From Mycolicibacterium senegalense (GTDB lineage: Bacteria > Actinomycetota > Actinomycetes > Mycobacteriales > Mycobacteriaceae), in assembly GCF_019645875.1 (NCBI RefSeq), contig NZ_CP081000.1:1302001-1366000 (forward strand): DNA of 64,000 nt, read 5' to 3'. The notes beneath the pieces were generated by a model, which made no database searches, had not been told where the DNA came from, and worked only from the letters and a program-made list of their open reading frames with translations. How positions within the stretch are numbered: position 1 is the first letter of the stretch; every line of letters starts with the position of its first letter. Both the position numbers and the translations under genes were made by a program. Shown in pieces: positions 25,923 through 42,344 of the stretch.

Positions 25923-26312
25923 ATGGCCAAGCTGTCCACCGACGAACTGCTCGACGCTTTCAAGGAAATGACCCTGCTGGAGCTCTCTGAGTTCGTGAAG
26001 CAGTTCGAAGAGGTCTTCGAGGTCACCGCTGCCGCTCCGGTCGCCGTCGCCGCCGCCCCCGCCGCCGGTGGCGCCGCCGCCGAGGCCGGCGAGGAGCAGT
26101 CGGAGTTCGACGTCATCCTCGAGGGTGCCGGCGACAAGAAGATCGGCGTGATCAAGGTCGTCCGCGAGATCGTCTCCGGCCTGGGCCTGAAGGAAGCCAA
26201 GGATCTGGTCGACGGCGCTCCCAAGCCGCTGCTGGAGAAGGTCTCCAAGGAGGCCGCCGAGGACGCCAAGAGCAAGCTCGAGGCTGCCGGCGCCACCGTC
26301 ACCGTCAAGTAG
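25923..26312 (+). CDS. rplL: 50S ribosomal protein L7/L12
   Basis: 129 residues. The N-terminal dimerisation domain ([28 protein letters not shown]) is joined by an Ala/Pro hinge (about 37-60) to the globular factor-binding domain ([41 protein letters not shown]). Present in several copies on the stalk, it recruits translation GTPases. A perfect 16-bp terminator hairpin follows it. Confidence 0.97.
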   Translation: MAKLSTDELLDAFKEMTLLELSEFVKQFEEVFEVTAAAPVAVAAAPAAGGAAAEAGEEQSEFDVILEGAGDKKIGVIKVVREIVSGLGLKEAKDLVDGAPKPLLEKVSKEAAEDAKSKLEAAGATVTVK

Positions 26313-26328
26313 TCCGATACCGGACCGC

Positions 26329-26364
26329 AAGAACCCCCGAATCCCCACGGATTCGGGGGTTCTT
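26329..26364 (+). terminator. Hairpin terminator after rplL
   Basis: AAGAACCCCCGAATCC (26329-26344) and its exact complement (26349-26364) form a perfect 16-bp stem with a CCAC loop. There is no long U tract, as is common in mycobacteria, but the position right after rplL is clear. Confidence 0.85.
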
Positions 26365-26514
26365 CGCTTGTAAGGGCGGGATTGCTCCGCGTTGGGCCTG
26401 GGTACTCCCCGATGTTGGGAGACATGCATAGGTGGTCGGCGTTGCGTGCGCTATGGTGACTCAAGCCACAGGCCGCAGCAGGTGGCGGGGTGAGCCGTAG
26501 GCGGAAGGATCTTT

Positions 26515-27600
26515 ATGGGCGTCCAGATCGATGTGACGGGGCTGAGCAAATCTTTCGGATCGTCGAAGATTTGGGAAGACGTCACGATGTCGATTCCTGC
26601 TGGCGAGGTCAGCGTGCTTCTGGGCCCGTCGGGTACCGGTAAGTCGGTGTTCCTGAAGTCCCTGATCGGCCTGCTGCGCCCCGAGCGCGGCTCGATCGTC
26701 ATCGACGGCACCAACATCCTGGAGTGCTCGGCCAAGGAGCTCTACGAGATCCGCACCCTGTTCGGTGTGCTGTTCCAGGACGGCGCGCTGTTCGGCTCGA
26801 TGAACATCTATGACAACACCGCCTTCCCGTTGCGTGAGCACACGAAGAAGAGCGAGAGCGAAATCCGCAACATCGTCATGGAGAAGCTCGACCTGGTCGG
26901 TATGCCCAATGACGGGCACAAGTTCCCCGGTGAGATCTCCGGCGGTATGCGCAAGCGTGCCGGCCTGGCCCGCGCCCTGGTGCTCGACCCGCAGATCATC
27001 CTGTGTGACGAGCCCGACTCCGGTCTGGACCCGGTGCGTACCGCCTACCTGAGCCAGCTGCTCATCGACATCAACGCCCAGATCGACGCCACGGTGCTGA
27101 TCGTGACGCACAACATCAACATCGCCCGGACCGTGCCCGACAACATCGGCATGCTGTTCCGTAAGCAGCTGGTCATGTTCGGCCCCCGTGAGGTGTTGCT
27201 GACCAGCGAGGAGCCTGTGGTCAAGCAGTTCCTCAACGGTCGTCGTATCGGTCCGATCGGTATGTCGGAGGAGAAGGACGAGGCCACTGCGGCCGCCGAG
27301 CAGGCCATGCTGGACGCCGGTCAGCACGACGGTGGCGTCGAGGAGATCGAAGGCGTGCCGCCGCAGCTCACCGCGACCCCGGGTATGCCCGAACGGCAGG
27401 GCGTCCTGCGGCGCCAGGCCCGCGTGCGCGAGATCCTGCACACCCTGCCGCCGGCCGCGCAAGCCGCGATCCTCGACGACCTGGAGGGCACGCACAAGCT
27501 GCCGGTGCACCAGTTCGGCGACGAGCCCACCACGCGCCACCACCGCCCGGTTGAGGACGACGCACCGACCGGCGCCATCGAGGTGCCGCACCAGAGCTGA
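26515..27600 (+). CDS. mkl: ABC transporter ATP-binding protein Mkl (MceG)
   Basis: 361 residues. ABC ATPase with Walker A GPSGTGKS (37-44), signature SGGMRKRAGLARAL, Walker B IILCDEPDSGLD and the switch His in VTHN. The last about 110 residues form an actinobacterial tail (EEKDEATAAAEQ and onward), absent from short ABC ATPases. MceG powers Mce lipid importers, such as cholesterol uptake by Mce4. Location after rplL matches Rv0655. A candidate -10 TATGGT sits at 26452-26457. Confidence 0.93.
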   Translation: MGVQIDVTGLSKSFGSSKIWEDVTMSIPAGEVSVLLGPSGTGKSVFLKSLIGLLRPERGSIVIDGTNILECSAKELYEIRTLFGVLFQDGALFGSMNIYDNTAFPLREHTKKSESEIRNIVMEKLDLVGMPNDGHKFPGEISGGMRKRAGLARALVLDPQIILCDEPDSGLDPVRTAYLSQLLIDINAQIDATVLIVTHNINIARTVPDNIGMLFRKQLVMFGPREVLLTSEEPVVKQFLNGRRIGPIGMSEEKDEATAAAEQAMLDAGQHDGGVEEIEGVPPQLTATPGMPERQGVLRRQARVREILHTLPPAAQAAILDDLEGTHKLPVHQFGDEPTTRHHRPVEDDAPTGAIEVPHQS

Positions 27601-27609
27601 GTTTGGATG

Positions 27610-27641
27610 AATCAGGCCGGACCCGAGGGTCCGGCCTGATT
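27610..27641 (+). terminator. Hairpin terminator after mkl
   Basis: AATCAGGCCGGACC (27610-27623) and GGTCCGGCCTGATT (27628-27641) form a perfect 14-bp stem with a CGAG loop, nine bases past the mkl stop. Confidence 0.85.
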
Positions 27642-35702
<8,061 letters not shown>

Positions 35703-35718
35703 CGCGTAGCTGCGCGAG

Positions 35719-35768
35719 CAGACGCGAATGTCCCCGCACGCCCGGCGTGTCGGGGACATTTGCGTCTG
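35719..35768 (+). terminator. Long hairpin terminator after rpoC
   Basis: Arms CAGACGC+AATGTCCCCG+CACGCC (35719-35742, one skipped base) and the matching GGCGTG+CGGGGACATT+GCGTCTG (35744-35768) form a stem of about 23 pairs. The outer sequence GAGCAGACGC recurs in two other hairpins of this window. Confidence 0.85.
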
Positions 35769-35839
35769 GTGGGCAAGTTATCCACAGGTGCTCGACCTCG
35801 CCGCTTTGTAGTGAGCCGGCGGGCAATCACGATGAACGG

Positions 35840-36721
35840 GTGTTCATCGATGAGGTGTTCGCCGTCAACGGCGGGGTAGCTACGCACCGGCAGCTGATGG
35901 AAGTGATGTCCCGAAAGGCTCTCGCGCAACATTTGCGTGTCGGAGCCATCACCCGGGTGTGGCACGGAATCTACGCACTCAACTCGCCGGATACTCGCGA
36001 CCGGCTCGCCGGGCTGGACCTGATCGCCGGCAAGCCCATGGTCGCCTGCCTGTATACCGCAGCTGACCTGTATGGCTTCGGCACCGACGGTGATGCACGA
36101 GTTCATGTACTCGACCCTGGTGTCCGGATGCGCCCGACTGTCGGGCTGATGGTCCATCAGAGAACTGGAGCGCCGTTACAGCGTGTGCACGGTCGGTTGG
36201 CGACGGCTCCGGCATGGACGGCCATCGAAGTCGCGCGAACCTTGCGCCGGCCGCGTGCCCTGGCGGTGCTCGACGCCGCTGTGCGTAGCGGCACCTGCAG
36301 TGCAGCGGAACTCGACGCAGCGATACGGGAGCAGAAGGGGCGGCGCGGGATCGTCAAGGTCCGCGAGCTGCTGCCGCACGCCGACGGCCGCGCGGAGTCT
36401 CCGATGGAGAGTGAAGCACGGCTCGCGTTCATCGACGGCGGACTGCCCCTGCCTGAGTTGCAGTACGAGATCGTCGATCGGTGCGGGCAACTGTGGCGCG
36501 TCGATTTCGCTTGGCCGGAAGCGATGGTGGTGGCCGAATACGAGAGCATGGATTGGCATGCCAGCCGCGAGGCGCTGAAGCACGACCGGCTGAAGGTCGC
36601 CCGGCTGCAGGAGTGCGGTTGGATGTCAGTCCCGCTGGTGGTCGATGATGTCCGACGCCATCCATTGGACCTGGTTGCCAGGATTCGCCACCATCTGGAG
36701 CGCCCCTCACTCGCGGGCTGA
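35840..36721 (+). CDS. DUF559-domain protein with AbiEi-like N-terminus
   Basis: 293 residues from GTG at 35840 (VFIDEVFAVNGGVATHRQL). The N-terminal part, with HLRVGAITRVWHGIYAL, looks like the winged-helix AbiEi antitoxin domain. The C-terminal part (LQYEIVDRCGQLWRVDFAWPEAMVVAEYESMDWHAS, then HDRLKVARLQECGWMSVPLVVDDVRRHP) is DUF559, a Vsr-like endonuclease fold with the VDFAWP and EYE acidic residues. Mycobacteria carry several paralogues whose function is not known. No partner toxin lies next to it. The stop codon is inside a 19-bp hairpin. Confidence 0.75.
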   Translation: MFIDEVFAVNGGVATHRQLMEVMSRKALAQHLRVGAITRVWHGIYALNSPDTRDRLAGLDLIAGKPMVACLYTAADLYGFGTDGDARVHVLDPGVRMRPTVGLMVHQRTGAPLQRVHGRLATAPAWTAIEVARTLRRPRALAVLDAAVRSGTCSAAELDAAIREQKGRRGIVKVRELLPHADGRAESPMESEARLAFIDGGLPLPELQYEIVDRCGQLWRVDFAWPEAMVVAEYESMDWHASREALKHDRLKVARLQECGWMSVPLVVDDVRRHPLDLVARIRHHLERPSLAG

Positions 36722-36775
36722 GCAGACACATATGTCCCCGACACGCCGCGGAGTGAGGGACATATGTGTCTGCTC
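36720..36775 (+). terminator. Perfect 19-bp hairpin at the stop of the DUF559 gene
   Basis: GAGCAGACACATATGTCCC (36720-36738) and its exact complement (36757-36775) enclose an 18-bp loop. The 5' arm includes the last two bases of the TGA stop. The outer sequence matches the rpoC and fadE8 hairpins. Confidence 0.85.
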
Positions 36776-36817
36776 GGCGGAAGTTGGGTGTCACCGTCCC
36801 CGCCTAGACTTGGCGGC

Positions 36818-37570
36818 GTGCTCATCGGCTCGCATGTAGACAACACCGACCCATTGGCCGCGGCCGCCGCAGACGGTGCCGACGTGGTGCAGTTCTTCCT
36901 CGGTAACCCGCAGAGCTGGAAGAAACCCAAGCCGCGCGAGGACGCCGAGGTGCTGAAAGCGTCGGCGGTGCCGCTGTATGTGCACGCGCCGTACCTGATC
37001 AACGTGGCCTCGGCCAACAACCGCGTGCGGATTCCGTCCCGCAAGATCCTGCAGGACACGTGTGACGCCGCCGCCGAGATCGGCGCGACCGCCGTGATCG
37101 TGCACGGCGGCCATGCCGATGACAACGACATGGAGGCCGGGTTCGAACGTTGGGCCAAGGCACTGGACTACCTGAACACCGATGTGCCGGTCTACCTGGA
37201 GAACACCGCAGGCGGCGACCACGCCATGGCTCGGCATTTCGACACCATCTCCCGGTTGTGGGATTCCATCGGGGACAAGGGAATTGGCTTCTGCCTCGAC
37301 ACCTGCCACGCCTGGGCGGCGGGGGAGGCATTGATCGACGCGGTGGACCGGATCAAGGGCATCACCGGGCGCATCGACTTGGTGCACTGCAACGATTCCC
37401 GCGACGCGGCCGGCTCAGGGGCGGACCGCCACGCCAATTTCGGTGCCGGGCAGATCGATCCGCAGTTGCTGGCGGCAGTCGTCAAGGCGGCTGACGCGCC
37501 GGTGATCTGCGAGACCGCGGAAGCGGGACGTAAGGATGACATCGCCTTCTTACGTGAGCACGCGCGCTGA
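36818..37570 (+). CDS. end: Endonuclease IV, AP endonuclease
   Basis: 250 residues from GTG at 36818 ([16 protein letters not shown]), close to M. tuberculosis End (252). An Nfo-type TIM barrel that cuts DNA at abasic sites. Metal ligands lie in [55 protein letters not shown] and VICETAE. The gene stands 47 bp after the DUF559 terminator hairpin and starts a transcript toward the PAP2 gene. Confidence 0.95.
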   Translation: MLIGSHVDNTDPLAAAAADGADVVQFFLGNPQSWKKPKPREDAEVLKASAVPLYVHAPYLINVASANNRVRIPSRKILQDTCDAAAEIGATAVIVHGGHADDNDMEAGFERWAKALDYLNTDVPVYLENTAGGDHAMARHFDTISRLWDSIGDKGIGFCLDTCHAWAAGEALIDAVDRIKGITGRIDLVHCNDSRDAAGSGADRHANFGAGQIDPQLLAAVVKAADAPVICETAEAGRKDDIAFLREHAR

Positions 37571-37636
37571 TAACGATCGGTGGTCTGAACCGTTTTCAAC
37601 GGCCACATGACGTGTTGGTGAACTACCGTCACCTCT

Positions 37637-38749
37637 GTGACCGCGGTTGATGACTCGGTAACCGACGTAGCTCCCGCGCAGGCGGGCCCTCCGGCACGCG
37701 CGCGTCGGCTGCGCATCCTGCGATACGCGGCGATCCTGACCTGGGCCGCCGTGGTGGTCTACCGCACCGTCACCGACGGATTCGCGTTCAACCGCGAACT
37801 TTTGCTGCTCTACATCGCGACCGGTCTGCTGGCGGCCAGCATCGGGCAGGGCCGACGGATGCTCTATGTCATCCGCGACTGGCTGCCGTTCGCGGTGGTG
37901 CTGGCGGCCTACGACCTGAGCCGCGGTGCGGCCACCCTGGTCGGCCGGCCCACTCTGTGGCACTGGCAGGTCGACGCGGATCGGTGGATGTTCTTCGGCA
38001 CGGTCCCCACGGTGTGGTTGCAGGAACGGCTGAAACTGCCGCACCCGCCGTGGTGGGAAGTGGTGATCAGCACCGTGTACATGTCGTTTTTCATCCTCCC
38101 CTACGTGGTGGCGGGTGTGCTGTGGCTGCGTGACCGTGAGGAGTGGAAGCGGTTCGTGCGCTTGTTCGTCGGGCTCTCCTTCGTGGCGTTGGCGATCTAT
38201 GCCCTGCTGCCGGCCGCGCCGCCGTGGGCCGCGGCGCGATGCACCGCCGAGGACGTCGACGGCGGGCCCTCCGGACCCAGGTGCATGTTCCGCTCGGCGC
38301 GCGAAGCCGTGGACGGAGGACTGCTGGGCGCGATGCAGGACAGCCAGCACGGCGCGCACGAGTGGATCGAACGGATCGTCACCCGGGGCTGGGGCAAACT
38401 CAACCTGCACACCGCGACCGCGTTGATCGACCAGGGCCAGGCCAGCGTGAACCTGGTCGCGGCGATCCCTTCCCTGCATGCCGGGCTCACGGCCGCGGTC
38501 GCGGCGTTCTTGTGGAACCGGGTGAACCGCGGGTGGCGGCCGTTGTTGGTGGCCTATCCGCTCGTCATGGCCTTCACGCTGGTCTACACCGCCGAGCACT
38601 ATGTGGTCGACATCCTGCTCGGCTGGGCCTTGGCAGCTGTGGTGCTGTTCGCGCTCAATCGCTACGAGGCGTGGCGGTCGAGCCCGGCTGTCCCGGTCCA
38701 ACGGGACAACGAGCAGCCCGTGCCTGGTGCCGAACTCGACCCGGCCTGA
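37637..38749 (+). CDS. PAP2/Aur1-like membrane phosphatase or transferase
   Basis: 370 residues from GTG. About six membrane segments (around 28-45, 53-70, 85-100, 145-165, 176-192, 275-345). The PAP2 catalytic motifs are clear: PSLHAG at 278-283 and AEHYVVDILLGWAL at 319-332. The spacing and the IPSLHAG form resemble the Aur1/inositolphosphoceramide synthase branch of PAP2_3. Actinobacterial members may move phosphoinositol or phospho-sugar headgroups, but the donor is not readable. No M. tuberculosis End-cluster gene corresponds to it at this site, as far as I recall. Confidence 0.82.
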   Translation: MTAVDDSVTDVAPAQAGPPARARRLRILRYAAILTWAAVVVYRTVTDGFAFNRELLLLYIATGLLAASIGQGRRMLYVIRDWLPFAVVLAAYDLSRGAATLVGRPTLWHWQVDADRWMFFGTVPTVWLQERLKLPHPPWWEVVISTVYMSFFILPYVVAGVLWLRDREEWKRFVRLFVGLSFVALAIYALLPAAPPWAAARCTAEDVDGGPSGPRCMFRSAREAVDGGLLGAMQDSQHGAHEWIERIVTRGWGKLNLHTATALIDQGQASVNLVAAIPSLHAGLTAAVAAFLWNRVNRGWRPLLVAYPLVMAFTLVYTAEHYVVDILLGWALAAVVLFALNRYEAWRSSPAVPVQRDNEQPVPGAELDPA

Positions 38750-38763
38750 GCGCCTTTCGCTTT

Positions 38764-38891
38764 GTCACGCTGGAGTGGCTGTCGAGCTCGAGAGCCACGC
38801 TGGCGTGACGAGCGTGAGTGGCCGCGCCGACCTCGCCCGCTCAGCGTCACGCTGGAGTGACCGCGGACGTCCACTGCCACTCCAGCGTGAC
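38764..38891. repeat. Two tandem hairpins built from a 16-bp motif
   Basis: Four copies of a motif like GTCACGCTGGAGTGGC occur at 38764-38779, 38794-38809 (inverted), 38846-38861 and 38876-38891 (inverted). They make two hairpins. The second matches in 15 of 16 pairs, the first in 13 of 16. They lie between the PAP2 gene and fadE8, both on the plus strand, and may end the first transcript. Confidence 0.75.
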
Positions 38892-38973
38892 AACGCGGCG
38901 GGCGAGACGGGCCGAGACCGACGACGTCATTACAACTATTGTGCGGTTGTCGGAAATTTGTAACACTGGGCGC

Positions 38974-40602
38974 ATGGCCGATACGCATGTCGTCACCAAT
39001 CAAGTCCCTCCGCTGGAGGACTACAACCCCGCCACGTCACCGGTGCTCGCTGAGGCATTGATCCGCGAAGGCGGCGAGTGGGGCATCGACGAGGTCCACG
39101 AACTGGGCGCCATCAACGGCAGTGTCCAGGCTCAGCGCTGGGGTGAGCTGGCCGACCGCAACCAGCCCGTGCTGCACATCCACGACCGCTACGGCTACCG
39201 GATCGACGAAGTCGAATACGACCCGGCGTATCACGAGCTGATGAATGTGGCGGTCACCCACGGCCTGCACGGCGCCCCGTGGGCAGATGACCGCGAAGGC
39301 TCGCACGTGGTGCGCGCCGCCAAGACCTCGGTGTGGACGGTGGAGCCGGGGCACATGTGTCCGATCTCGATGACCTACGCGGTGGTGCCCGCGTTGCGGT
39401 TCAACCCGGAGCTGGCCGCCGTCTACGAGCCGCTGTTGACCAGCCGGGTGTACGACCCCGAACTCAAGCTCGCCTCGACGAAAGCCGGCATCACGGCGGG
39501 TATGTCGATGACCGAGAAGCAGGGCGGCTCCGATGTCCGCGCCGGCACCACCGAGGCCACGCCCAACGGCGACGGCACCTACTCGCTGCGCGGGCACAAG
39601 TGGTTCACCTCGGCCCCGATGGGTGACATCTTCCTGGTGCTCGCCCAGGCCCCGGGCGGCCTGAGCTGTTTCTTCCTGCCACGCATCCTGCCCGACGGCA
39701 GCCGCAACCGGATGTTCCTGCAGCGGCTCAAGAACAAGCTGGGCAACCACGCCAACGCCTCCAGCGAAGTCGAGTACGACGGGGCCACCGCATGGTTGGT
39801 GGGCGAGGAAGGCCGAGGTGTGCCGACCATCATCGAGATGGTCAACCTCACCCGCCTCGATTGCACACTGGGCAGCGCCACCAGCATGCGCACCGGCCTG
39901 ACCCGTGCTGTTCACCACGCCCAGCATCGAAAGGCGTTCGGCGCCTATCTGATCGACCAACCGTTGATGCGCAATGTGCTGGCCGACCTGGCTGTGGAGG
40001 CCGAGGCCGCGACCATGCTGGCGATGCGGATGGCCGGCGCCACCGACAAGGCGGTCCGCGGCGACGCACGCGAAGCGCTGCTTCGCCGCATCGGCCTGGC
40101 GGCCGGCAAGTACTGGGTCTGCAAACGGGCCACCCCGCACGCCGCCGAGGCGATGGAATGCCTGGGCGGTAACGGTTACGTCGAGGATTCGGGTATGCCG
40201 CGGTTGTACCGCGAGGCCCCGTTGATGGGCATCTGGGAAGGCTCCGGCAACGTGAGTGCGCTGGATACGTTGCGCGCCATGGCAACCCGGCCCGAGAGTG
40301 TCGAAGTGCTGTTCGACGAGCTGTCCAAGACCGCTGGGCAGGACCCGCGGCTGGACCGCCACGTCACCACGTTGCAGACCGAGCTGGCCGATCTGGAGAC
40401 CATTCAGTACCGGGCCCGCAAGGTGGCCGAGGACATCTCGCTGGCGCTGCAGGGCGCACTGCTGGTGCGTCACGGCCACCCAGCGGTGGCCGAGGCGTTC
40501 CTGGCCAGCCGGCTCGGAGGGCAGTGGGGCCAGGCGTTCGGCACGCTGCCGACCGGGCTGGACCTCGCGCCGATCCTCGAGCGGGCGTTGGTCAAGGGGT
40601 GA
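38974..40602 (+). CDS. fadE8: Acyl-CoA dehydrogenase FadE8 (AidB-like)
   Basis: 542 residues from ATG at 38974, the same length as M. tuberculosis FadE8; the upstream open frame is ignored. FAD-binding acyl-CoA dehydrogenase of the AidB branch: MCPISMTYAVVPALR, MTEKQGGSDVRAG, GHKWFTSAPMGDIFLVLA, and the C-terminal ECLGGNGYVEDSGMPRLYREAPLMGIWEGSGN. Likely oxidises acyl-CoA in beta-oxidation, though AidB relatives also bind DNA. It is followed by a hairpin at 40619-40664 and echA4. Confidence 0.93.
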   Translation: MADTHVVTNQVPPLEDYNPATSPVLAEALIREGGEWGIDEVHELGAINGSVQAQRWGELADRNQPVLHIHDRYGYRIDEVEYDPAYHELMNVAVTHGLHGAPWADDREGSHVVRAAKTSVWTVEPGHMCPISMTYAVVPALRFNPELAAVYEPLLTSRVYDPELKLASTKAGITAGMSMTEKQGGSDVRAGTTEATPNGDGTYSLRGHKWFTSAPMGDIFLVLAQAPGGLSCFFLPRILPDGSRNRMFLQRLKNKLGNHANASSEVEYDGATAWLVGEEGRGVPTIIEMVNLTRLDCTLGSATSMRTGLTRAVHHAQHRKAFGAYLIDQPLMRNVLADLAVEAEAATMLAMRMAGATDKAVRGDAREALLRRIGLAAGKYWVCKRATPHAAEAMECLGGNGYVEDSGMPRLYREAPLMGIWEGSGNVSALDTLRAMATRPESVEVLFDELSKTAGQDPRLDRHVTTLQTELADLETIQYRARKVAEDISLALQGALLVRHGHPAVAEAFLASRLGGQWGQAFGTLPTGLDLAPILERALVKG

Positions 40603-40618
40603 CGGCTACTGCCGACCC

Positions 40619-40664
40619 GACACGAAACTGCCCTTTTCGAGCCGAGAGCGGGCAGATTTGTGTC
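40619..40664 (+). terminator. Hairpin between fadE8 and echA4
   Basis: GACACGAAACTGCCC (40619-40633) pairs with GGGCAGATTTGTGTC (40650-40664) in 13 of 15 positions; TGCTC follows. The arm sequence belongs with the GAGCAGAC hairpins at 35719 and 36720. It could weaken read-through into echA4. Confidence 0.65.
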
Positions 40665-40678
40665 TGCTCGCGGGGAAG

Positions 40679-41611
40679 GTGACCCACCGCATGACCGTCG
40701 ACTTCGACAATCTCAAGACGATGACCTATGAGGTCACCGATCGCATAGCGCGAATCACGTTCAACCGCCCCGAAAAGGGCAACTCGATCGTGGCGGGCAC
40801 CCCGCTGGAACTGCAGGCCCTGGTGGAGCGCGCGGACCTCGACCCGAACGTGCACGTGATCCTGGTGTCGGGTCGTGGCGAGGGCTTCTGCGCCGGATTC
40901 GACCTGTCCGCCTACGCCGACGGCACGGGCGAGGCCGGGGGCCACCGCTATGACGGAACCGTGTTGTCGGGCAAAACCCAAGCCGTCAACCACCTTCCGG
41001 ATCAGCCGTGGGACCCGATGGTCGACTACCAGATGATGAGCCGGTTCGTGCGCGGCTTCTCCAGCCTGATGCATGCCGACAAACCGACCGTGGTCAAGAT
41101 CCACGGCTATTGCGTGGCCGGCGGCACCGACATCGCACTGCACGCCGACCAGGTGATCGCCGCCTCCGACGCCAAGATCGGATACCCGCCGATGCGGGTG
41201 TGGGGTGTTCCGGCCGCCGGTCTGTGGGCACACCGGCTGGGGGATCAACGCGCCAAACGCCTTCTGTTCACCGGCGATTGCATCACCGGTGCGCAGGCCG
41301 CCGAGTGGGGCCTGGCCGTCGAGGCGCCTGAGCCCGAGGATCTCGACGAGCGCACGGAGCGTCTCGTCGCGCGCATCGCCGCGATGCCGGTCAACCAGCT
41401 CATCATGGCCAAGCTGGCCTGCAACACGTCCCTGCTGCAGCAGGGCGTGGCAACCAGTCGGATGGTCAGCACCGTGTTCGACGGCATCGCCAGGCACACC
41501 CCGGAGGGGCACGCCTTCGTCGCCGACGCGGTCGAGCACGGCTTCCGCGAAGCGGTGCGCCACCGTGACGAACCGATGGGCGACTACGGGCGTAGGTCGT
41601 CCGGGGTCTGA
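40679..41611 (+). CDS. echA4: Enoyl-CoA hydratase/isomerase EchA4
   Basis: 310 residues from GTG at 40679 (MTHRMTVDFDNLKTM), favoured because EchA4 of M. tuberculosis begins MTH; ATG at 40691 is the alternative. Crotonase fold: ARITFNRPEKGNSIV, GRGEGFCAGFDLSAY oxyanion motif, and VVKIHGYCVAGGTDIALHADQV. The C-terminal half includes CNTSLLQQGV. It hydrates trans-2-enoyl-CoA or catalyses a related reaction. It heads a unit with paaX and echA5. Confidence 0.92.
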   Translation: MTHRMTVDFDNLKTMTYEVTDRIARITFNRPEKGNSIVAGTPLELQALVERADLDPNVHVILVSGRGEGFCAGFDLSAYADGTGEAGGHRYDGTVLSGKTQAVNHLPDQPWDPMVDYQMMSRFVRGFSSLMHADKPTVVKIHGYCVAGGTDIALHADQVIAASDAKIGYPPMRVWGVPAAGLWAHRLGDQRAKRLLFTGDCITGAQAAEWGLAVEAPEPEDLDERTERLVARIAAMPVNQLIMAKLACNTSLLQQGVATSRMVSTVFDGIARHTPEGHAFVADAVEHGFREAVRHRDEPMGDYGRRSSGV

Positions 41612-41612
41612 G

Positions 41613-42344
41613 GTGCCCGTGCTCAAACGGATGACAGCCCGCTCGGTGGTGTTGAGCGTGCTGCTCGGTGCGCATCCGGCCTGGGCGAGCGCTGCCGAGT
41701 TGGTCCGGCTGACAGCCGATTTCGATATCAAAGAGCCGACGCTGCGGGTGGCGCTGACGCGCATGGTCAGCGCCGGGGACCTGGTCCGCTCCGAGGACGG
41801 CTACCGGCTGTCGGATCGGCTGCTGACCCGCCAGCGCCGCCAGGACGGCGCGATCGACCCGCGGCTTCGCGAGTACGACGGGCAGTGGCTGACGCTGGTC
41901 ATCACCAGTGTGGGCACCGATGCCCGCACCCGGGCGGCCCTGCGGAACACGTTGCAGCAGTACCGCTTCGGTGAGCTGCGGGAGGGGGTCTGGATGCGCC
42001 CGGACAACCTCGAGCAGGTGTTGCCCCAGGACATCACCGACCGGGTGCGGGTGCTGCGCGCCTGTGATCAGGATCCCGCCGACCTGGCCGCCAGGTTGTG
42101 GGATCTGCCGGGCTGGCGGCGCACGGGCGAGCTGTTGCTGCACGAGATGGCCGACGCGACCGATGTGCCGGGACGGTTCGTCGCTGCCGCCGGCATCGTG
42201 CGCCACCTGCTGGCAGACCCGGTGCTGCCGGACGAATTACTGCCCGACAACTGGCCGGGCGCCCAATTGCGCAAGGCGTACAACGACTTTGCCGCCGAGC
42301 TCGTCGAGCGGCGGGACGGCACCGAACTCATGGAGGCGACATGA
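41613..42344 (+). CDS. PaaX-family transcriptional regulator (Rv0674-like)
   Basis: 243 residues from GTG at 41613, two bases after the echA4 stop. PaaX-type: an N-terminal winged helix (MTARSVVLSVLLGAHPAWASAAELVRLTADFDIKEPTLRVALTRMVSAG) and a C-terminal domain with REGVWMRPDNL and RFVAAAGIVRHLLADPVLPDELLP. PaaX proteins sense aryl-CoA thioesters in phenylacetate catabolism. Here it is flanked by enoyl-CoA hydratases, so an acyl-CoA ligand is likely. It overlaps echA5 by ATGA. Confidence 0.88.
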   Translation: MPVLKRMTARSVVLSVLLGAHPAWASAAELVRLTADFDIKEPTLRVALTRMVSAGDLVRSEDGYRLSDRLLTRQRRQDGAIDPRLREYDGQWLTLVITSVGTDARTRAALRNTLQQYRFGELREGVWMRPDNLEQVLPQDITDRVRVLRACDQDPADLAARLWDLPGWRRTGELLLHEMADATDVPGRFVAAAGIVRHLLADPVLPDELLPDNWPGAQLRKAYNDFAAELVERRDGTELMEAT

